A stretch of 64,000 bases of DNA from Methylobacterium mesophilicum SR1.6/6 (GTDB lineage Bacteria; Pseudomonadota; Alphaproteobacteria; Rhizobiales; Beijerinckiaceae). The position numbers were made by a program, and so were the translations under genes. The stretch covers positions 2,425,612 to 2,489,611 of the forward strand of contig NZ_CP043538.1 of assembly GCF_000364445.2 (NCBI RefSeq). Reading direction: 5' to 3'. Shown piece by piece: positions 26,960-36,690 of the stretch (position 1 is the stretch's first letter; every line of letters starts with the position of its first letter). The notes beneath the pieces are model-generated. The model saw only the letters and a list, made by a program, of their open reading frames with translations, ran no database searches and was not told the DNA's origin.

Positions 26960-27058
26960 TCAGAGCCCCATCAGCACACCGGCTGAACCGGCGATCGTCA
27001 TGGCGATACCACTCAGGAAGGCACCGATCATCGCGTAGGAGAAGCCTTTCAGGACCAT
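26960..27058 (-). CDS. Small single-pass membrane protein, 32 residues
   Basis: The frame MVLKGFSYAMIGAFLSGIAM followed by TIAGSAGVLMGL has a short basic N-terminus and one hydrophobic, glycine-rich segment. The ATG at 27058 sits behind aaaggagtg at good spacing, and an intrinsic terminator follows, so it looks like a real independent transcript. Such peptides can be membrane-protein regulators or type I toxins. No toxin-like antisense RNA could be identified. Function unknown. Confidence 0.6.
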   Translation of the reverse strand: MVLKGFSYAMIGAFLSGIAMTIAGSAGVLMGL

Positions 27059-27675
27059 GTCGTGCACTCCTTTCATCGAGCGACAGGCCCTCAGCGGAGC
27101 CCGGCGAAACCAACTGCAATGAAGATGCCGGATGGGACCGGCGCGTGCGGTGCGGTACGTCACGCCGCACTGCGGAACCAATTTTGTGATCCCGAAAGGT
27201 GACTGGCGGCGAAGACGCTATGCACGAGGAGTGGGGAATCTGCCCCAGAGGACGCACGCACGTCCCCGATCGGTTGTATTGACTCGGTAGTTCCCCAAAG
27301 GCGGCCTCCTGCGGCTTGCGTTCGGACGCATCGGCCGATGGTCCCGGCCGCCATTCGGTCGAATGCCGAGATTCCAAGTCCCGCACGGTTATTTGCACGC
27401 TGTCGACGTTGGCGACCTGTTGCGGCCTGCATAAACGTGGAGAGGAATGCGACGCCGCCTTTGCCGGCGTGGACGATGGCTAGTCGCGGCATCCCATCGT
27501 GTCTGCCTCACCCGTTCGCTTGAAGTCGGATCCGCGGGCTGCAACCAATCGGCTCGGAACAAGGTTTCTCGAAGCTCAAGCGTAAGCTGGACACGGGATA
27601 GTCCGGTCCATCGATGCGATAAGCTCAACTCGACCGCTCTGATTCGACGGTCGGCGCATCTTCTGAGGTGTCCGC
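27059..27675. other. Intergenic, no supported gene
   Basis: 617 bp between the small membrane-protein gene and the next secreted-protein gene. Short ORFs on both strands lack ribosome sites and protein-like composition. It must carry two divergent promoters. Confidence 0.5.
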
Positions 27676-28287
27676 TTGGTCCACCGTTTGTCACTGTCCG
27701 CAGCGGGTGCCTGTCTCGCGCTCCTCGTCGCAGCACCGTCTCGCGCGGCATCGGATATCACTGCGGCGGCGATTGCCGTAGGGCGCCTGTATGTCGTCGG
27801 CACCACGGATCAGCCCCACACGAAGGTGAAGCTCGACGGCAAGTTCGAGACCGAATCGGACGATAAGTCTCAATTTCAGTTCGAACTCGTCTACCATCCG
27901 GCCGGCTGCATCGTCAGAGCGGCGATCGGCGACAAGATCGTCGAGGCTGTCGTCGGACAGTGCGGCGATGTCTGCCAGCCGAGCGGGTGGCCCGCGAAGG
28001 GATCTCCCACGTCCCAGCAGGGACGAAACGCGCTCGTCGACGCTCAAGCTCCGCCGACAACCAGCGCGCTGGTGGCGCCGCCAACATCGAACGGTGAGAC
28101 CAGATCGATACGGAATCCGCCCCTCCCACCGGTGCGCCCCGACGAGGCGGCCCTGTTTGCGATGGGTTATGATCCGCGTCCGGCGGCGGTACCGAGTATC
28201 AGACCGATGCTCGAACGGGCGCCTCGGGAGAGGCCGAAAGCCCCACCCGGCCCGGCTGAGCGTAGTTCAGACTGGCCCGACGACTGA
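27676..28287 (+). CDS. Secreted protein of unknown function
   Basis: 203 residues from a TTG with gaggtg six bases upstream. The signal peptide is LSLSAAGACLALLVAAPSRA. A compact domain of ~75 residues follows (LYVVGTTDQPHTKVKLDGKF, then GCIVRAAIGDKIVEAVVGQC). The C-terminal half is proline-rich and probably disordered (PPLPPVRPDEAALFAMGYDP). Cysteines at the domain end could pair in the periplasm. I do not recognise the family. Confidence 0.65.
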   Translation: MVHRLSLSAAGACLALLVAAPSRAASDITAAAIAVGRLYVVGTTDQPHTKVKLDGKFETESDDKSQFQFELVYHPAGCIVRAAIGDKIVEAVVGQCGDVCQPSGWPAKGSPTSQQGRNALVDAQAPPTTSALVAPPTSNGETRSIRNPPLPPVRPDEAALFAMGYDPRPAAVPSIRPMLERAPRERPKAPPGPAERSSDWPDD

Positions 28288-28419
28288 CGCCATGGGCCGG
28301 GTCTCGGCGCGGATCGGCACGTTTCCTGAAGGCAATACTGGATCGTCATGGCGCTCGTCCCGAGCGAGCGGCCGGTGAACTCGAAACAGGCGGCGATCTC
28401 GACGGGCAAAGCGGGCGCG

Positions 28420-28450
28420 AAAAAGCCCGCCGCGGCGAACCGGGCGGGCT
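28420..28450 (-). terminator. Intrinsic terminator for the PAS gene
   Basis: On the minus strand an 8-bp stem (agcccgcc / ggcgggct) is followed by TTTT. It lies ~137 bp beyond the stop of the PAS-protein gene. Confidence 0.6.
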
Positions 28451-28586
28451 GAAGGAGTCCTTGGGAGGAAGCTGAAGTGTAGGGCGGTGAAGACTGGCAT
28501 GCCAGCGCTTCCAGCGCATGCCAGGGATGCCGGAACGCCGTCGCATTGCCGGGATGAATGCACGATTGGCTTCCGCTCTGGGCTCT

Positions 28587-29141
28587 TCAGTGGAAATTAT
28601 CGAGGATGCGGCCCTTTCCCTCGGCCCGAGCGAGTTCGACGCCGACAGCGTGCAGAATATCTTCCATCAGGGGTCGGAGGCGATCCGCATCCGTGTGCGC
28701 GATGAGCGTGTGAGCCGTGAGCAGGTGGTCGGCGATCGCCTCGAGCGCGGAGGCTTGCTTCGTCGTGGATTGGGGCCGCGGCGGTGCGAAGCTCCCGATC
28801 GAGCCTTGAGCGCGCAGATCCGTTGTCCGATCCTCTGCGATCGGAGTGATCGAGCCGAGAAAGCCGAGAAAGGTCTGATCCGGGGGCCCGAAGGATGGGA
28901 CTGCCCCGGCCGCCACCCAGACGGCCTGACCATCGGGGGTCATTATCCGGTAGCGCAGGCTGAAGGCGCATTGTGCCTGGATGGCATCGGCAACGGTCTT
29001 GCGGGCGACCTCGCGATCCTCCGGGTGCACAACAGTGGTCCAGCCGAAGTTCACAGCCTCCTCGAGGGCTTGGCCGGTGAACTCCGTCCATTCGCGGCCG
29101 ACGAAGGTCGCCTGACCCTGCGCATTCGTGACGAAGATCAT
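28587..29141 (-). CDS. Stand-alone PAS-domain protein
   Basis: 184 residues if started at the ATG at 29141, which overlaps the stop of the preceding gene (atga). A longer start at 29243 exists (218 residues) but lacks a ribosome site. The PAS core is clear: MIFVTNAQGQATFVGREWTE, HPEDREVARKTVADAI, then RYRIMTPDGQAVWVAAGAVP. A helical C-terminal tail follows (LEAIADHLLTAHTLIAHTDA). No kinase, cyclase or HTH output is present, so it may bind a partner protein. Confidence 0.75.
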   Translation of the reverse strand: MIFVTNAQGQATFVGREWTEFTGQALEEAVNFGWTTVVHPEDREVARKTVADAIQAQCAFSLRYRIMTPDGQAVWVAAGAVPSFGPPDQTFLGFLGSITPIAEDRTTDLRAQGSIGSFAPPRPQSTTKQASALEAIADHLLTAHTLIAHTDADRLRPLMEDILHAVGVELARAEGKGRILDNFH

Positions 29142-29422
29142 GGCTGCGCCGAATGGAGGTAGCCCGAAACGGTCCCGTTCAAATACGGCGGCGTCTTCCA
29201 GGCCTTGGCGAGGCCAAATCGGGTCGCCCACATCCGTAGCCATCTGACTTGTTCGGGAAGGTCAGACGGGTAGACGGCCGTGTTGTCGAGCAAAGCTTCC
29301 GGCCAGCCAAGCGCGCGGGCAGCGCCTCGGATCGCACCGTGCTGCGCTGTTGGAGGTCTGACGAGTGGCTTCATGACACCGTCCGACAAGGCGCGCCTCC
29401 TCGCATCCCGCAGCTTCTTCAT
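29138..29422 (-). CDS. Small hypothetical protein coupled to the PAS protein
   Basis: 94 residues from the ATG at 29422, or 78 from an internal ATG at 29374. Its TGA overlaps the ATG of the PAS gene, the classic sign of translational coupling. The sequence contains DLPEQVRWLRMWATRFGLAK but no family I can name. A frameshift joining it to the PAS frame is the main alternative. Confidence 0.5.
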   Translation of the reverse strand: MKKLRDARRRALSDGVMKPLVRPPTAQHGAIRGAARALGWPEALLDNTAVYPSDLPEQVRWLRMWATRFGLAKAWKTPPYLNGTVSGYLHSAQP

Positions 29423-30347
29423 GATGCGACTTTGCTACACCTCAAGCTGCAGCCATGGACGCGCTCAACCTGTGGGCGACGTGCTCTATGTTGGATATGA
29501 GCCATAAGTGCAATTGGTGTCGCCGTGCGTGCATGACGCTCCAGCCATCCGGTCTGAAAAGTCTGGAGCGACGTGGCAGGAACACGGTCGCCATTCTGAC
29601 AGCGGAGGCCAAGCGATTTTCACGGATCCGTGCGACGGCGGGTCAAGCGACTTGCACACAGCCCCGTCGTCGAGCACGCGTCGACCTGGGTATCTGTTCT
29701 CAAACGGCGACGCTGATCGGCACGATTTACACAATCATTCTACGGCACCGCGGGCGTGCCTGGACCCCGAGAGTCACGCCGCAGCCGTACGGTCCGGAAC
29801 CGCTTACGGTGCAAGGCTTGGGCACGCCGCTTTGGTTCGCAGCGGCCGCAGCGGTCGGCCTGTCCTCCGATTGCCGGCGGACATCCTCCGGAGAGGTTGC
29901 GACACGCCCGGCAACCACGGCATCCGCCGGGCGGCCCCGTCTGCCGCACCGACCGGTCCCTAGACGCCACCGACAGTGATCGATGCGCCGCCACTCGCGC
30001 GCGAGGCGCCTTCCTTCTGGGCCGAGGCCGTCTTCTGCGTTCCGATGGGCGTGACGCTGCCGTTCGACGTACAGCCTCTGACTGACGGACATGGTCGCGT
30101 CGGCCAGCAGCAGCCGGAGCCCGTCGCGCGCGGACCGGCGCAGGGACCGGATGACGACAACGCGACCCTCAGTGAATGCGCTGCAACTTTGGTGCTCTCG
30201 CGCACCAAACCATCCAATCTCAGTACCCGCTGGCGCAACCGGCAACGAATTCTCCGTACCGGCGTGCGGAGCCGCACGGTTCCACTTTCTGACAGTTCTA
30301 AAACTCTTTCGGGCGGTCAACTGTACACGCCTTTAGAGGGCAACATC
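29423..30347. other. Long stretch without a supported gene
   Basis: 925 bp. ORFs on the minus strand (29727-30320 and 29960-30277) read through but look like shadow or decayed coding sequence. No ribosome sites, terminators or RNA motifs could be supported. Confidence 0.45.
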
Positions 30348-30548
30348 ATGGCATATGAAATCAAGATGCCCGCTTGGTTAGAGCGTCGAGGCTATTCTTC
30401 ACCGGTAAAGGCTCGTATAGGACGCTCGAAGGCCGGGCGACCGGATCTCGTACAAATCGATCCGGATCACAGGACTGAACCGGCCTGCGATGGAAAGGCC
30501 ATCCAACTTCAGCAATACCTGATCTGGCGGATGACCCGGATAGACTAA
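30348..30548 (+). CDS. Small hypothetical protein, 66 residues
   Basis: The ATG at 30348 follows agaggg at seven bases. The protein is basic (MAYEIKMPAWLERRGYSSPV, then IGRSKAGRPDLVQIDPDHR) with no membrane segment or known motif. The ribosome site and codon use favour a real gene, but no homologue is recognised. Confidence 0.45.
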   Translation: MAYEIKMPAWLERRGYSSPVKARIGRSKAGRPDLVQIDPDHRTEPACDGKAIQLQQYLIWRMTRID

Positions 30549-30685
30549 ACTGGAGCGAGTCGCTGCTCCGATAGGGTCCGGCAGATCGCCCGGCGCGCGG
30601 CTGCGCAGGATACGTCCGGTCTGGGCGCCGCTCGAACCGAGCAGCGCCTCAACCGTTTCCGAGCCACGGAAGCACGGATAAACGC

Positions 30686-30985
30686 ATGTTCCGCATCACG
30701 ATGACGATGGCCGGCGCGTTGACCATCGCCTTGGCTAACCCCGCCGAAGCTCAGGTGGTCACCGGAGGCGCAGGCAACACAGGTGTAGCGCCACCGGCTA
30801 CGGTCGGGGGCGTCACTCGCGGAGCCCGGAACCTGAGCTCCAGCTCGACGGCGCCCGGCAACATGGCAAACCCCAGCAACGCGCCCGTGCCCGGCACGAC
30901 GCCGGGCGTCAGCATCGGCGGCACCCCCACTGGTGGGCCGCCCGGGAGCGGTGGAACGTCGGGCGGTCCGTCGCTCGATCGCTGA
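30686..30985 (+). CDS. Small secreted Gly/Pro/Ser/Thr-rich protein
   Basis: 99 residues. The signal peptide is MFRITMTMAGALTIALANPA, with cleavage near AEAQ. The rest is low-complexity (VSIGGTPTGGPPGSGGTSGG) and likely disordered. Similar short secreted proteins are common in Methylobacterium. Function unknown. Confidence 0.6.
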   Translation: MFRITMTMAGALTIALANPAEAQVVTGGAGNTGVAPPATVGGVTRGARNLSSSSTAPGNMANPSNAPVPGTTPGVSIGGTPTGGPPGSGGTSGGPSLDR

Positions 30986-31207
30986 CGGCAGGTTCCAGGG
31001 CCCCTGCTAACCTGCAGACATGCGGGCTGGCGATGGATGAGGCGCTTTAGTCCGGCCCCGTCCGAGTTTGAGGTCGAAACACCCTCACCGCACCCTCAGG
31101 CGCGGACTTGAGGATCGACACGCTTCGCGCCGCAGGAGTGGCCCCCACTCCAACTGCCGCAATACTGCGTACGCACCTCGATCGGGCGACAAGCGCTCCT
31201 ATTTCAG

Positions 31208-31612
31208 ATGCATCGAGCTTGTGCGGTTAAGACCATGTCGCACGGTCAAGCGCATATTCAGCATGGATCGGCCCGAGGCGAAGCGCTCGTCGAGGCGTGG
31301 AACCGCTCGGACCGTGCCTACGTGGTCGCGCAGCTAGCCGACACCGTGCGGCTGGAGGCCGGGCGCCCCAAGATGCCAGGCTCGACCTCGGTCTTCCGGC
31401 TGACGACCAAGGCGGCGTTCGAAGCGGAACTGGCGGCGTTTCCTGGCGCCTTGCCAATGTTCAGCATCGTCGGCCTGTTCGAGGGCCTCAACACCATCTG
31501 CCTGGTTCTCGAGGATACGGACGGCGATGCTCTGGCCGTGACGATCGAGATGGACGACGACGGCAAGATCGCCTGCATCGTCAGCTACAGGGAGGGGGCC
31601 GCGGAGGCGTGA
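31208..31612 (+). CDS. NTF2-like (SnoaL-type) small protein
   Basis: 134 residues from the ATG at 31208; a second ATG at 31235 is equally plausible. The body EALVEAWNRSDRAYVVAQLA, then LPMFSIVGLFEGLNTICLVL and VTIEMDDDGKIACIVSYREG fits a cone-shaped NTF2-like barrel. Such proteins are isomerases, hydrolases or ligand carriers. No catalytic residue can be assigned. Confidence 0.55.
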   Translation: MHRACAVKTMSHGQAHIQHGSARGEALVEAWNRSDRAYVVAQLADTVRLEAGRPKMPGSTSVFRLTTKAAFEAELAAFPGALPMFSIVGLFEGLNTICLVLEDTDGDALAVTIEMDDDGKIACIVSYREGAAEA

Positions 31613-31674
31613 CGCGTGGTGGACTGGGAGCGGGATATGAGCTTCGCGCGGAGATGCGATGCTCTACTTGGATC

Positions 31675-32433
31675 TCAGAGCTTGATGCCTTCAAGATAGC
31701 CGCGGTTCCAGGTGGGACTGATCAGAATCTCGTTGACACACACGGTCGTCGGCATGCGGGCGACGAATAAAATCGTGTCCGCGAGATCGTCCGCCTGCAG
31801 CATTCGGCCCTTGTCATCCGCCGTGACGGGCACCGGCCGTTTGTCAAGGAGAGGCGTCGCGACCTCACCGGGGCAAATGCAGCAGGATCGGATGCCGTGC
31901 CCGCATTCCTCCTGGTTCAGGCTCTCCGAGAGCGCCACCAGCCCGTGCTTGGCCGCGGAATAGGCGGGCCCCGTCAGCTTGGAGACGTAGCGGCCGGCCC
32001 ACGAAGAAATATGGATGATCAGGCCGCTCCGCTGGGCGCGCATCGTCGGCAGCACCGCCCGCGATGCGTAGAAGGGCCCATTGAGGTTAACCCCGACCAC
32101 GGCGTCGATGCCTGCCGGCGTGATCTCGCTCCAGCCCCGCTGAGGCACGTTCAGACCCGCTGAGTTCACCAGCAGATCGCAGCGCCCCCAGGCCGCGTGA
32201 ACCACGTTCCAGGCTCGCTCCACCTCGGCGGCGACGCCCATGTCGGCGGGCGCGACCAGGGCTTGGCCGCCCGCCGCACCGACGAGGTCCGCGGTGCGCT
32301 CCAAAGACTCCCGCGCCCGGCCCGTGAGCGCGACACGCATCCCGGCCTTTGCCAGCGCCAGGGCGGCGGCCTGCCCGATGCCGGACCCGGCCCCCGTCAC
32401 CCATGCGATCTGCCCGTCAAGCGTGCGCATCAT
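31675..32433 (-). CDS. Short-chain dehydrogenase/reductase (SDR)
   Basis: 252 residues from the ATG at 32433 (a second ATG follows directly). Classical SDR motifs: TGAGSGIG cofactor turn, NSAG, catalytic Ser in IHISSWAG, and YSAAKHG with Tyr and Lys. The C-terminus NEILISPTWNRGYLEGIKL is not the usual GG(x)G-ending form. It would oxidise or reduce a hydroxyl/keto group with NAD(P). It starts 17 bp behind the binding-protein gene, so they form an operon. Confidence 0.9.
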   Translation of the reverse strand: MMRTLDGQIAWVTGAGSGIGQAAALALAKAGMRVALTGRARESLERTADLVGAAGGQALVAPADMGVAAEVERAWNVVHAAWGRCDLLVNSAGLNVPQRGWSEITPAGIDAVVGVNLNGPFYASRAVLPTMRAQRSGLIIHISSWAGRYVSKLTGPAYSAAKHGLVALSESLNQEECGHGIRSCCICPGEVATPLLDKRPVPVTADDKGRMLQADDLADTILFVARMPTTVCVNEILISPTWNRGYLEGIKL

Positions 32434-32450
32434 CCCGGTTAACCCTGTTC

Positions 32451-33665
32451 TCAAGGCTTGCCGACGAAGGGGCAGCCACCCTCGGCCAGGGGGCGGAAGG
32501 CTTGGTCGGCCGGTATGGTGTCGAGAAGCTTGTAGAGGTCCCAAGGACCCTTCGACTCGGACGGCGCCTTGACCTCGAAGAGGTACATCGGGTGGATCTT
32601 GCGCCCGTCCGGCCGGATCGTGCCCTGGCCGAACAGCGGGTCATCCGTCGGGTTGGCCTTCATCCAGGCCATCGTCGCCTGAGGGTCGGTTGACTTCGTG
32701 GCCGACACCGCCTTCAGGTAGTGCAGGAGCCCGGCATACACGCCCGCTTGGTTCATGGTCGGCATGCTGTCGCCATTGCGCTTGTAGAAGCGCTCGGAGA
32801 AGGCGCGGGTCCCGGGATTGAGATCCCAGTAGAATGATTCCGTGAGCACCAGTCCCTGTGCGGTCTGCAGGCCGATCGCGTGGACATCGACGGCGTAGAT
32901 CAGCAGAGCGGCGAGCTTCTGACCCCCATCCGTCAGACCGAACTCGTGCGCCTGCTTGACCGCGTTGATCGTGTCGCCGCCTGCATTGGCCAAGCCGACG
33001 ACCTTCGCCCCCGAAGCCTGCGCCTGCAGCAAGAACGAGGAGAAATCGGTAGCCGGGAACGGCACGCGGGCGGCCCCCAGGACCCGGCCGCCACCTTTGT
33101 CGATGACGGCTGTGGCCTCGTTCTGCAGCGAGAGTCCGAAGGCGTAGTCGGCGGTGAGGAAGTACCACGTGTCGCCGCCACGCTTCAGCATGGCGCCCGC
33201 CGTACCGTGGGCCAGGGCGTAGGTGTCGTAAGTCCACTGGATCGTGTTCGGCGAACATTGCTTGCCGGTCAGTTCCGTCGTCCCGGCGCCGGAGTCGATG
33301 AAGATCTTGTTCTTCTCGCGCGTGACTTGGCTTACCGCCAGCGCGACCGAAGAGGTCGGAACATCGAGGATGGCGTCGACGCCGTCGCGATCGTACCACT
33401 GACGGGCAACGGCAGCGCCGACATCGGGCTTGTTCTGGTGGTCGGCCGCGACAATCTCGACCCGCACATCCGGGTTTGACTTGGCGAAATCCTCAACCGC
33501 CATCCGCGCCGCGACGACGGAGCCTTTGCCGCCGGTATCCGCGTAGACGCCCGACATGTCGTTGAGGACGCCGACCTTGACGCGGATCGGCTCGGCAGAC
33601 GCTGTGCCGACCATGGCAGCGAGGCTGATCGCAGCTGTGAGCATGCAGCGTCTGATCAACGCCAT
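32451..33665 (-). CDS. Liv-type ABC transporter substrate-binding protein
   Basis: 404 residues from the ATG at 33665, eight bases behind ggagg. The signal peptide is ALIRRCMLTAAISLAAMVGT, cleaved near ASAEP. The type I periplasmic-binding fold follows (VKVGVLNDMSGVYADTGGKG). It differs from the other two LivK proteins in the window and has no permease genes beside it, so it must share a channel encoded elsewhere. The linked SDR suggests a role in catabolising its ligand. Confidence 0.88.
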   Translation of the reverse strand: MALIRRCMLTAAISLAAMVGTASAEPIRVKVGVLNDMSGVYADTGGKGSVVAARMAVEDFAKSNPDVRVEIVAADHQNKPDVGAAVARQWYDRDGVDAILDVPTSSVALAVSQVTREKNKIFIDSGAGTTELTGKQCSPNTIQWTYDTYALAHGTAGAMLKRGGDTWYFLTADYAFGLSLQNEATAVIDKGGGRVLGAARVPFPATDFSSFLLQAQASGAKVVGLANAGGDTINAVKQAHEFGLTDGGQKLAALLIYAVDVHAIGLQTAQGLVLTESFYWDLNPGTRAFSERFYKRNGDSMPTMNQAGVYAGLLHYLKAVSATKSTDPQATMAWMKANPTDDPLFGQGTIRPDGRKIHPMYLFEVKAPSESKGPWDLYKLLDTIPADQAFRPLAEGGCPFVGKP

Positions 33666-34170
33666 GACGGACCGTCCTCCCAAATAGATTATTGTTGCGA
33701 ACAGGAGGGCACGCTTGGCATCCCAGCGTCAAGCGCCCTGCCGCAGTACGGTGCGGGCACTCCGCGACCGCGCGGCGCCGACGCACCCGGCTGCTGACGA
33801 AACGAATATCTTCGATCAATCCCCCAGATCTCCAAATTTCTATCGCTGCTTCTGTTCCGCGCGGAGACCAGCTCGATGAGTTATTTTCGGCCAATGCTGC
33901 GCAATCGTTGCCTGCTGTAATAGGCTCGCAAATCGAATCATGGGTACACCAAGATTGCGCCGACTTAGTGATGATTGCCGATTTCCGTCCGGCAATTATC
34001 GAGAACTGTATATATCTCGCTTGCTAGCGCGACAACAGCTATGCCAATTGAGGGTGTGTGCTTCCGCAGGCTGCGCGCGTGAGCTGCCTTGAGGCTGCAC
34101 GGCGGTCGCGCAAGCCGCGAAAACGGTGTTGTGTCATCGAGCTGCGGAATTGGCGCAGGGACAGTTGTAC
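33666..34170. other. Divergent intergenic region, AT-richer than surroundings
   Basis: About 500 bp between the binding protein (minus) and the cyclase (plus). Stretches such as 33800-34040 are AT-rich. No supported gene or clear operator. Confidence 0.45.
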
Positions 34171-36432
34171 ATGGCGGCGACCTCCCCGAGGCTCGGTGGA
34201 CTAACGGGAACGGTCCTGCGACGACGGTTCGTCGGGATGGCGCGTGCCGTCGGCTTCGGCCGCGCGCTGGGCGTCCTGGTGCTGGCGGTCCTCGTTCTCG
34301 TGCGCATCTGGGATCCCTTCCCTGTGGAGACTGCGCGCCTGCGCACATTCGACGCGCTACAGACGCTGAAGCCGCGCTCCGTGGCCGAGGCTCCGGTTAC
34401 CATCGTGGACATCGACGAGGCGAGCTTGCGGGCGCTCGGGCAGTGGCCGTGGCCGCGCACGGTGATCGCGCGCCTGGTGGACCGCCTGACAGCGATGGGT
34501 GCGGCGGCCATCGCCTTCGACATTGTCTTCTCCGAGCCGGACCGGACCTCGCCCGCCGCGGTGGCGACGAGCCTGCCCGATCTCGACCCGCTTCTGCGAA
34601 CCCGCCTCGCAGCTCTGCCGGGCAACGACGAGCGCTTGGCTGAGGCGATCGCCCGGTCACGGGTCATCCTCGGACAGACGGCGCTCGGCACGCCGACGCC
34701 GGAGGCCGCCACCGCTGTCCCGTCCAGCATCGCCGTGCTCGGCCCGGATGCCGCGCCATTCCTGACCGCATTCCCAGGCCTTCAGCACAACCTTTCCGTC
34801 CTGGAGCAGGCTGCGGCTGGGCGTGGGCTGTTCACGATCGTGCCCGAGCGGGACGGGATCGTCCGCCGTGTCCCGGTGGTGCTGCGCGTGCGCGACACGA
34901 TCGTCCCGACGCTTACCCTGGAGGTCCTGCGCGTGCTGGCGGGTGGCAACGCCATTCTGATACGCACCGACGCTGTCGGGCTTCAGAGCGTCCGCGTTCC
35001 CGGCTTCACGCTGCCGACGGACGCGCACGGGCAGGTCTGGCTCCACTTCGCGGCGCACGACCCCGCACGCTTCGTCCCGGCGAAAGACGTTCTCGACGGG
35101 ACCGTCGACCCCGAGCGGGTGCGGGACCGCATCATCCTCGTAGGCACCTCCGCGATCGGGCTCCTCGATAGCAAGACGACCCCCCTCGACCGCGCGATAC
35201 CCGGCGTCGAGATCCACGCGCAGCTCCTGGAAAGCGCGCTGTCGGGCGGCCTGCTCGCGGTGCCGAACTACGCGCTCACAGTCGAACTTCTCGTCATGGT
35301 CCTCGTGAGCGCCGCGATGATCTGGCTTGCGCCGATCCTTGGTCCGGTCGCGCTCCTCAACGTCGGCGCGGTGATCGCGGCGATCCTCGCTGCCCTGTCA
35401 TGGTACCGCTTCGCCTATACCGGGGTACTGTTCGATGCGACGTACCCGCTCGGCGGAAGCTTCCTAGTCTACGCTGTCCTGGTCTTCACCAACTTCGCGC
35501 GGGAACAGTTCGCCCGCGACCGTATCCGGGCGGCCTTCAGCCAGTATCTCTCACCGGCCCTCGTGGACGAACTGGCCCGCTCGCCCGATCGGCTGCGCCT
35601 GGGGGGCGAGCAGCGGATGATGACCGTGATGTTCAGCGACGTGCGCAGCTTCACGACTATCGCCGAATTCTACCGGGATGATCCAGCCGGGCTCACGGAG
35701 CTGATGAACCGCTTCCTCTCGCCCCTGACGGACGCGATCATCGAGACGCGGGGCACCATCGACAAGTACATGGGCGATGCCATCATGGCATTCTGGAATG
35801 CCCCGCTCGACGATGCCGAGCAGGAGCGCAATGCCTGCTTCGCGGCGCTCGAGATGGAACGCCGCATGGCCGAGCTGAACGAGCGGCGCGCTCTGGAGGC
35901 GAAATCCGGCCGCCATCCCGTCCTGCCCATCGACATCGGCATCGGCATCAACACCGGACCCTGCGTGGTCGGAAACATGGGGTCGAATCTGCGCTTCGAC
36001 TATTCGGTGCTCGGCGACGCGGTGAATCTCGCCTCCCGGCTCGAGGGGCAATCGAAGATCTACGGCACCCGCATCCTGCTGGGGACCCGCACTGCGCTGG
36101 CGGTCGTCGACAGCTTGGCGATCCTCGAAATCGACCTCGTTCGCGTGAAGGGCAAGCAAGAGCCAGAACGCGTCTTCGCGCTCATCGGCGACTCCGACCT
36201 GCGCCGCACGGAACCGTTTCGCGCGCTGGTCGAAGCGCATACGACGCTGCTCGCCGGGTACCGCGCCCAGGATTGGAACGCGGCTGAGCAGGCGATGGAG
36301 GCAGCCCGCACCGCCGGGCGCGCCTTCGCCCTCGATACGCTCTACACTCTCTACGCCGACCGTATCGCAGAATTCCGCCTTCGACCGCCCGGCCCCGGCT
36401 GGGATGCGGTGTATGAAGCACTGACAAAATGA
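34171..36432 (+). CDS. CHASE2-domain class III adenylate/guanylate cyclase
   Basis: 753 residues from the ATG at 34171; a GTG at 34126 and an ATG at 34237 are alternatives. After a first membrane helix comes the extracytoplasmic CHASE2 domain (IVDIDEASLRALGQWPWPRT, GVEIHAQLLESALSGG), then three membrane helices. The cyclase domain has the first metal aspartate in MFSDVRSFTTIAEF, the second in DKYMGDAIMAFWNAPL, and DYSVLGDAVNLASRLEG, whose Asp favours ATP over GTP. It would make cAMP in response to an envelope signal. Confidence 0.9.
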   Translation: MAATSPRLGGLTGTVLRRRFVGMARAVGFGRALGVLVLAVLVLVRIWDPFPVETARLRTFDALQTLKPRSVAEAPVTIVDIDEASLRALGQWPWPRTVIARLVDRLTAMGAAAIAFDIVFSEPDRTSPAAVATSLPDLDPLLRTRLAALPGNDERLAEAIARSRVILGQTALGTPTPEAATAVPSSIAVLGPDAAPFLTAFPGLQHNLSVLEQAAAGRGLFTIVPERDGIVRRVPVVLRVRDTIVPTLTLEVLRVLAGGNAILIRTDAVGLQSVRVPGFTLPTDAHGQVWLHFAAHDPARFVPAKDVLDGTVDPERVRDRIILVGTSAIGLLDSKTTPLDRAIPGVEIHAQLLESALSGGLLAVPNYALTVELLVMVLVSAAMIWLAPILGPVALLNVGAVIAAILAALSWYRFAYTGVLFDATYPLGGSFLVYAVLVFTNFAREQFARDRIRAAFSQYLSPALVDELARSPDRLRLGGEQRMMTVMFSDVRSFTTIAEFYRDDPAGLTELMNRFLSPLTDAIIETRGTIDKYMGDAIMAFWNAPLDDAEQERNACFAALEMERRMAELNERRALEAKSGRHPVLPIDIGIGINTGPCVVGNMGSNLRFDYSVLGDAVNLASRLEGQSKIYGTRILLGTRTALAVVDSLAILEIDLVRVKGKQEPERVFALIGDSDLRRTEPFRALVEAHTTLLAGYRAQDWNAAEQAMEAARTAGRAFALDTLYTLYADRIAEFRLRPPGPGWDAVYEALTK

Positions 36433-36690
36433 GAAGCACACGCGGGCAACCGACGCAATTGATAGCTCGGGGCACGCAATACTATTTGTGTGTCAGGCGA
36501 ATCAGACAGCACGCCGCGTATCCGTCCCAGGAAACCGGAGTACGCGGCCTCGATTACGGTCGACACATCGGATGATCCCGTCAAGGCTTCTCATTCTGAA
36601 CCGACTGGGATGCGGCCCTCGTAGTAGGCTTCTGCGGATAGCAGTGCCGTCCAGAAGGTCGCTTCGAGGCCGTCGCGAAGCTCTAGGACG

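Noticed and set aside
29727..30320. A 197-residue minus-strand ORF and an overlapping 105-residue ORF
   Set aside because: Arg/Gly-rich shadow-like composition, no start signal; the tail of the shorter one looks protein-like but a gene could not be supported.
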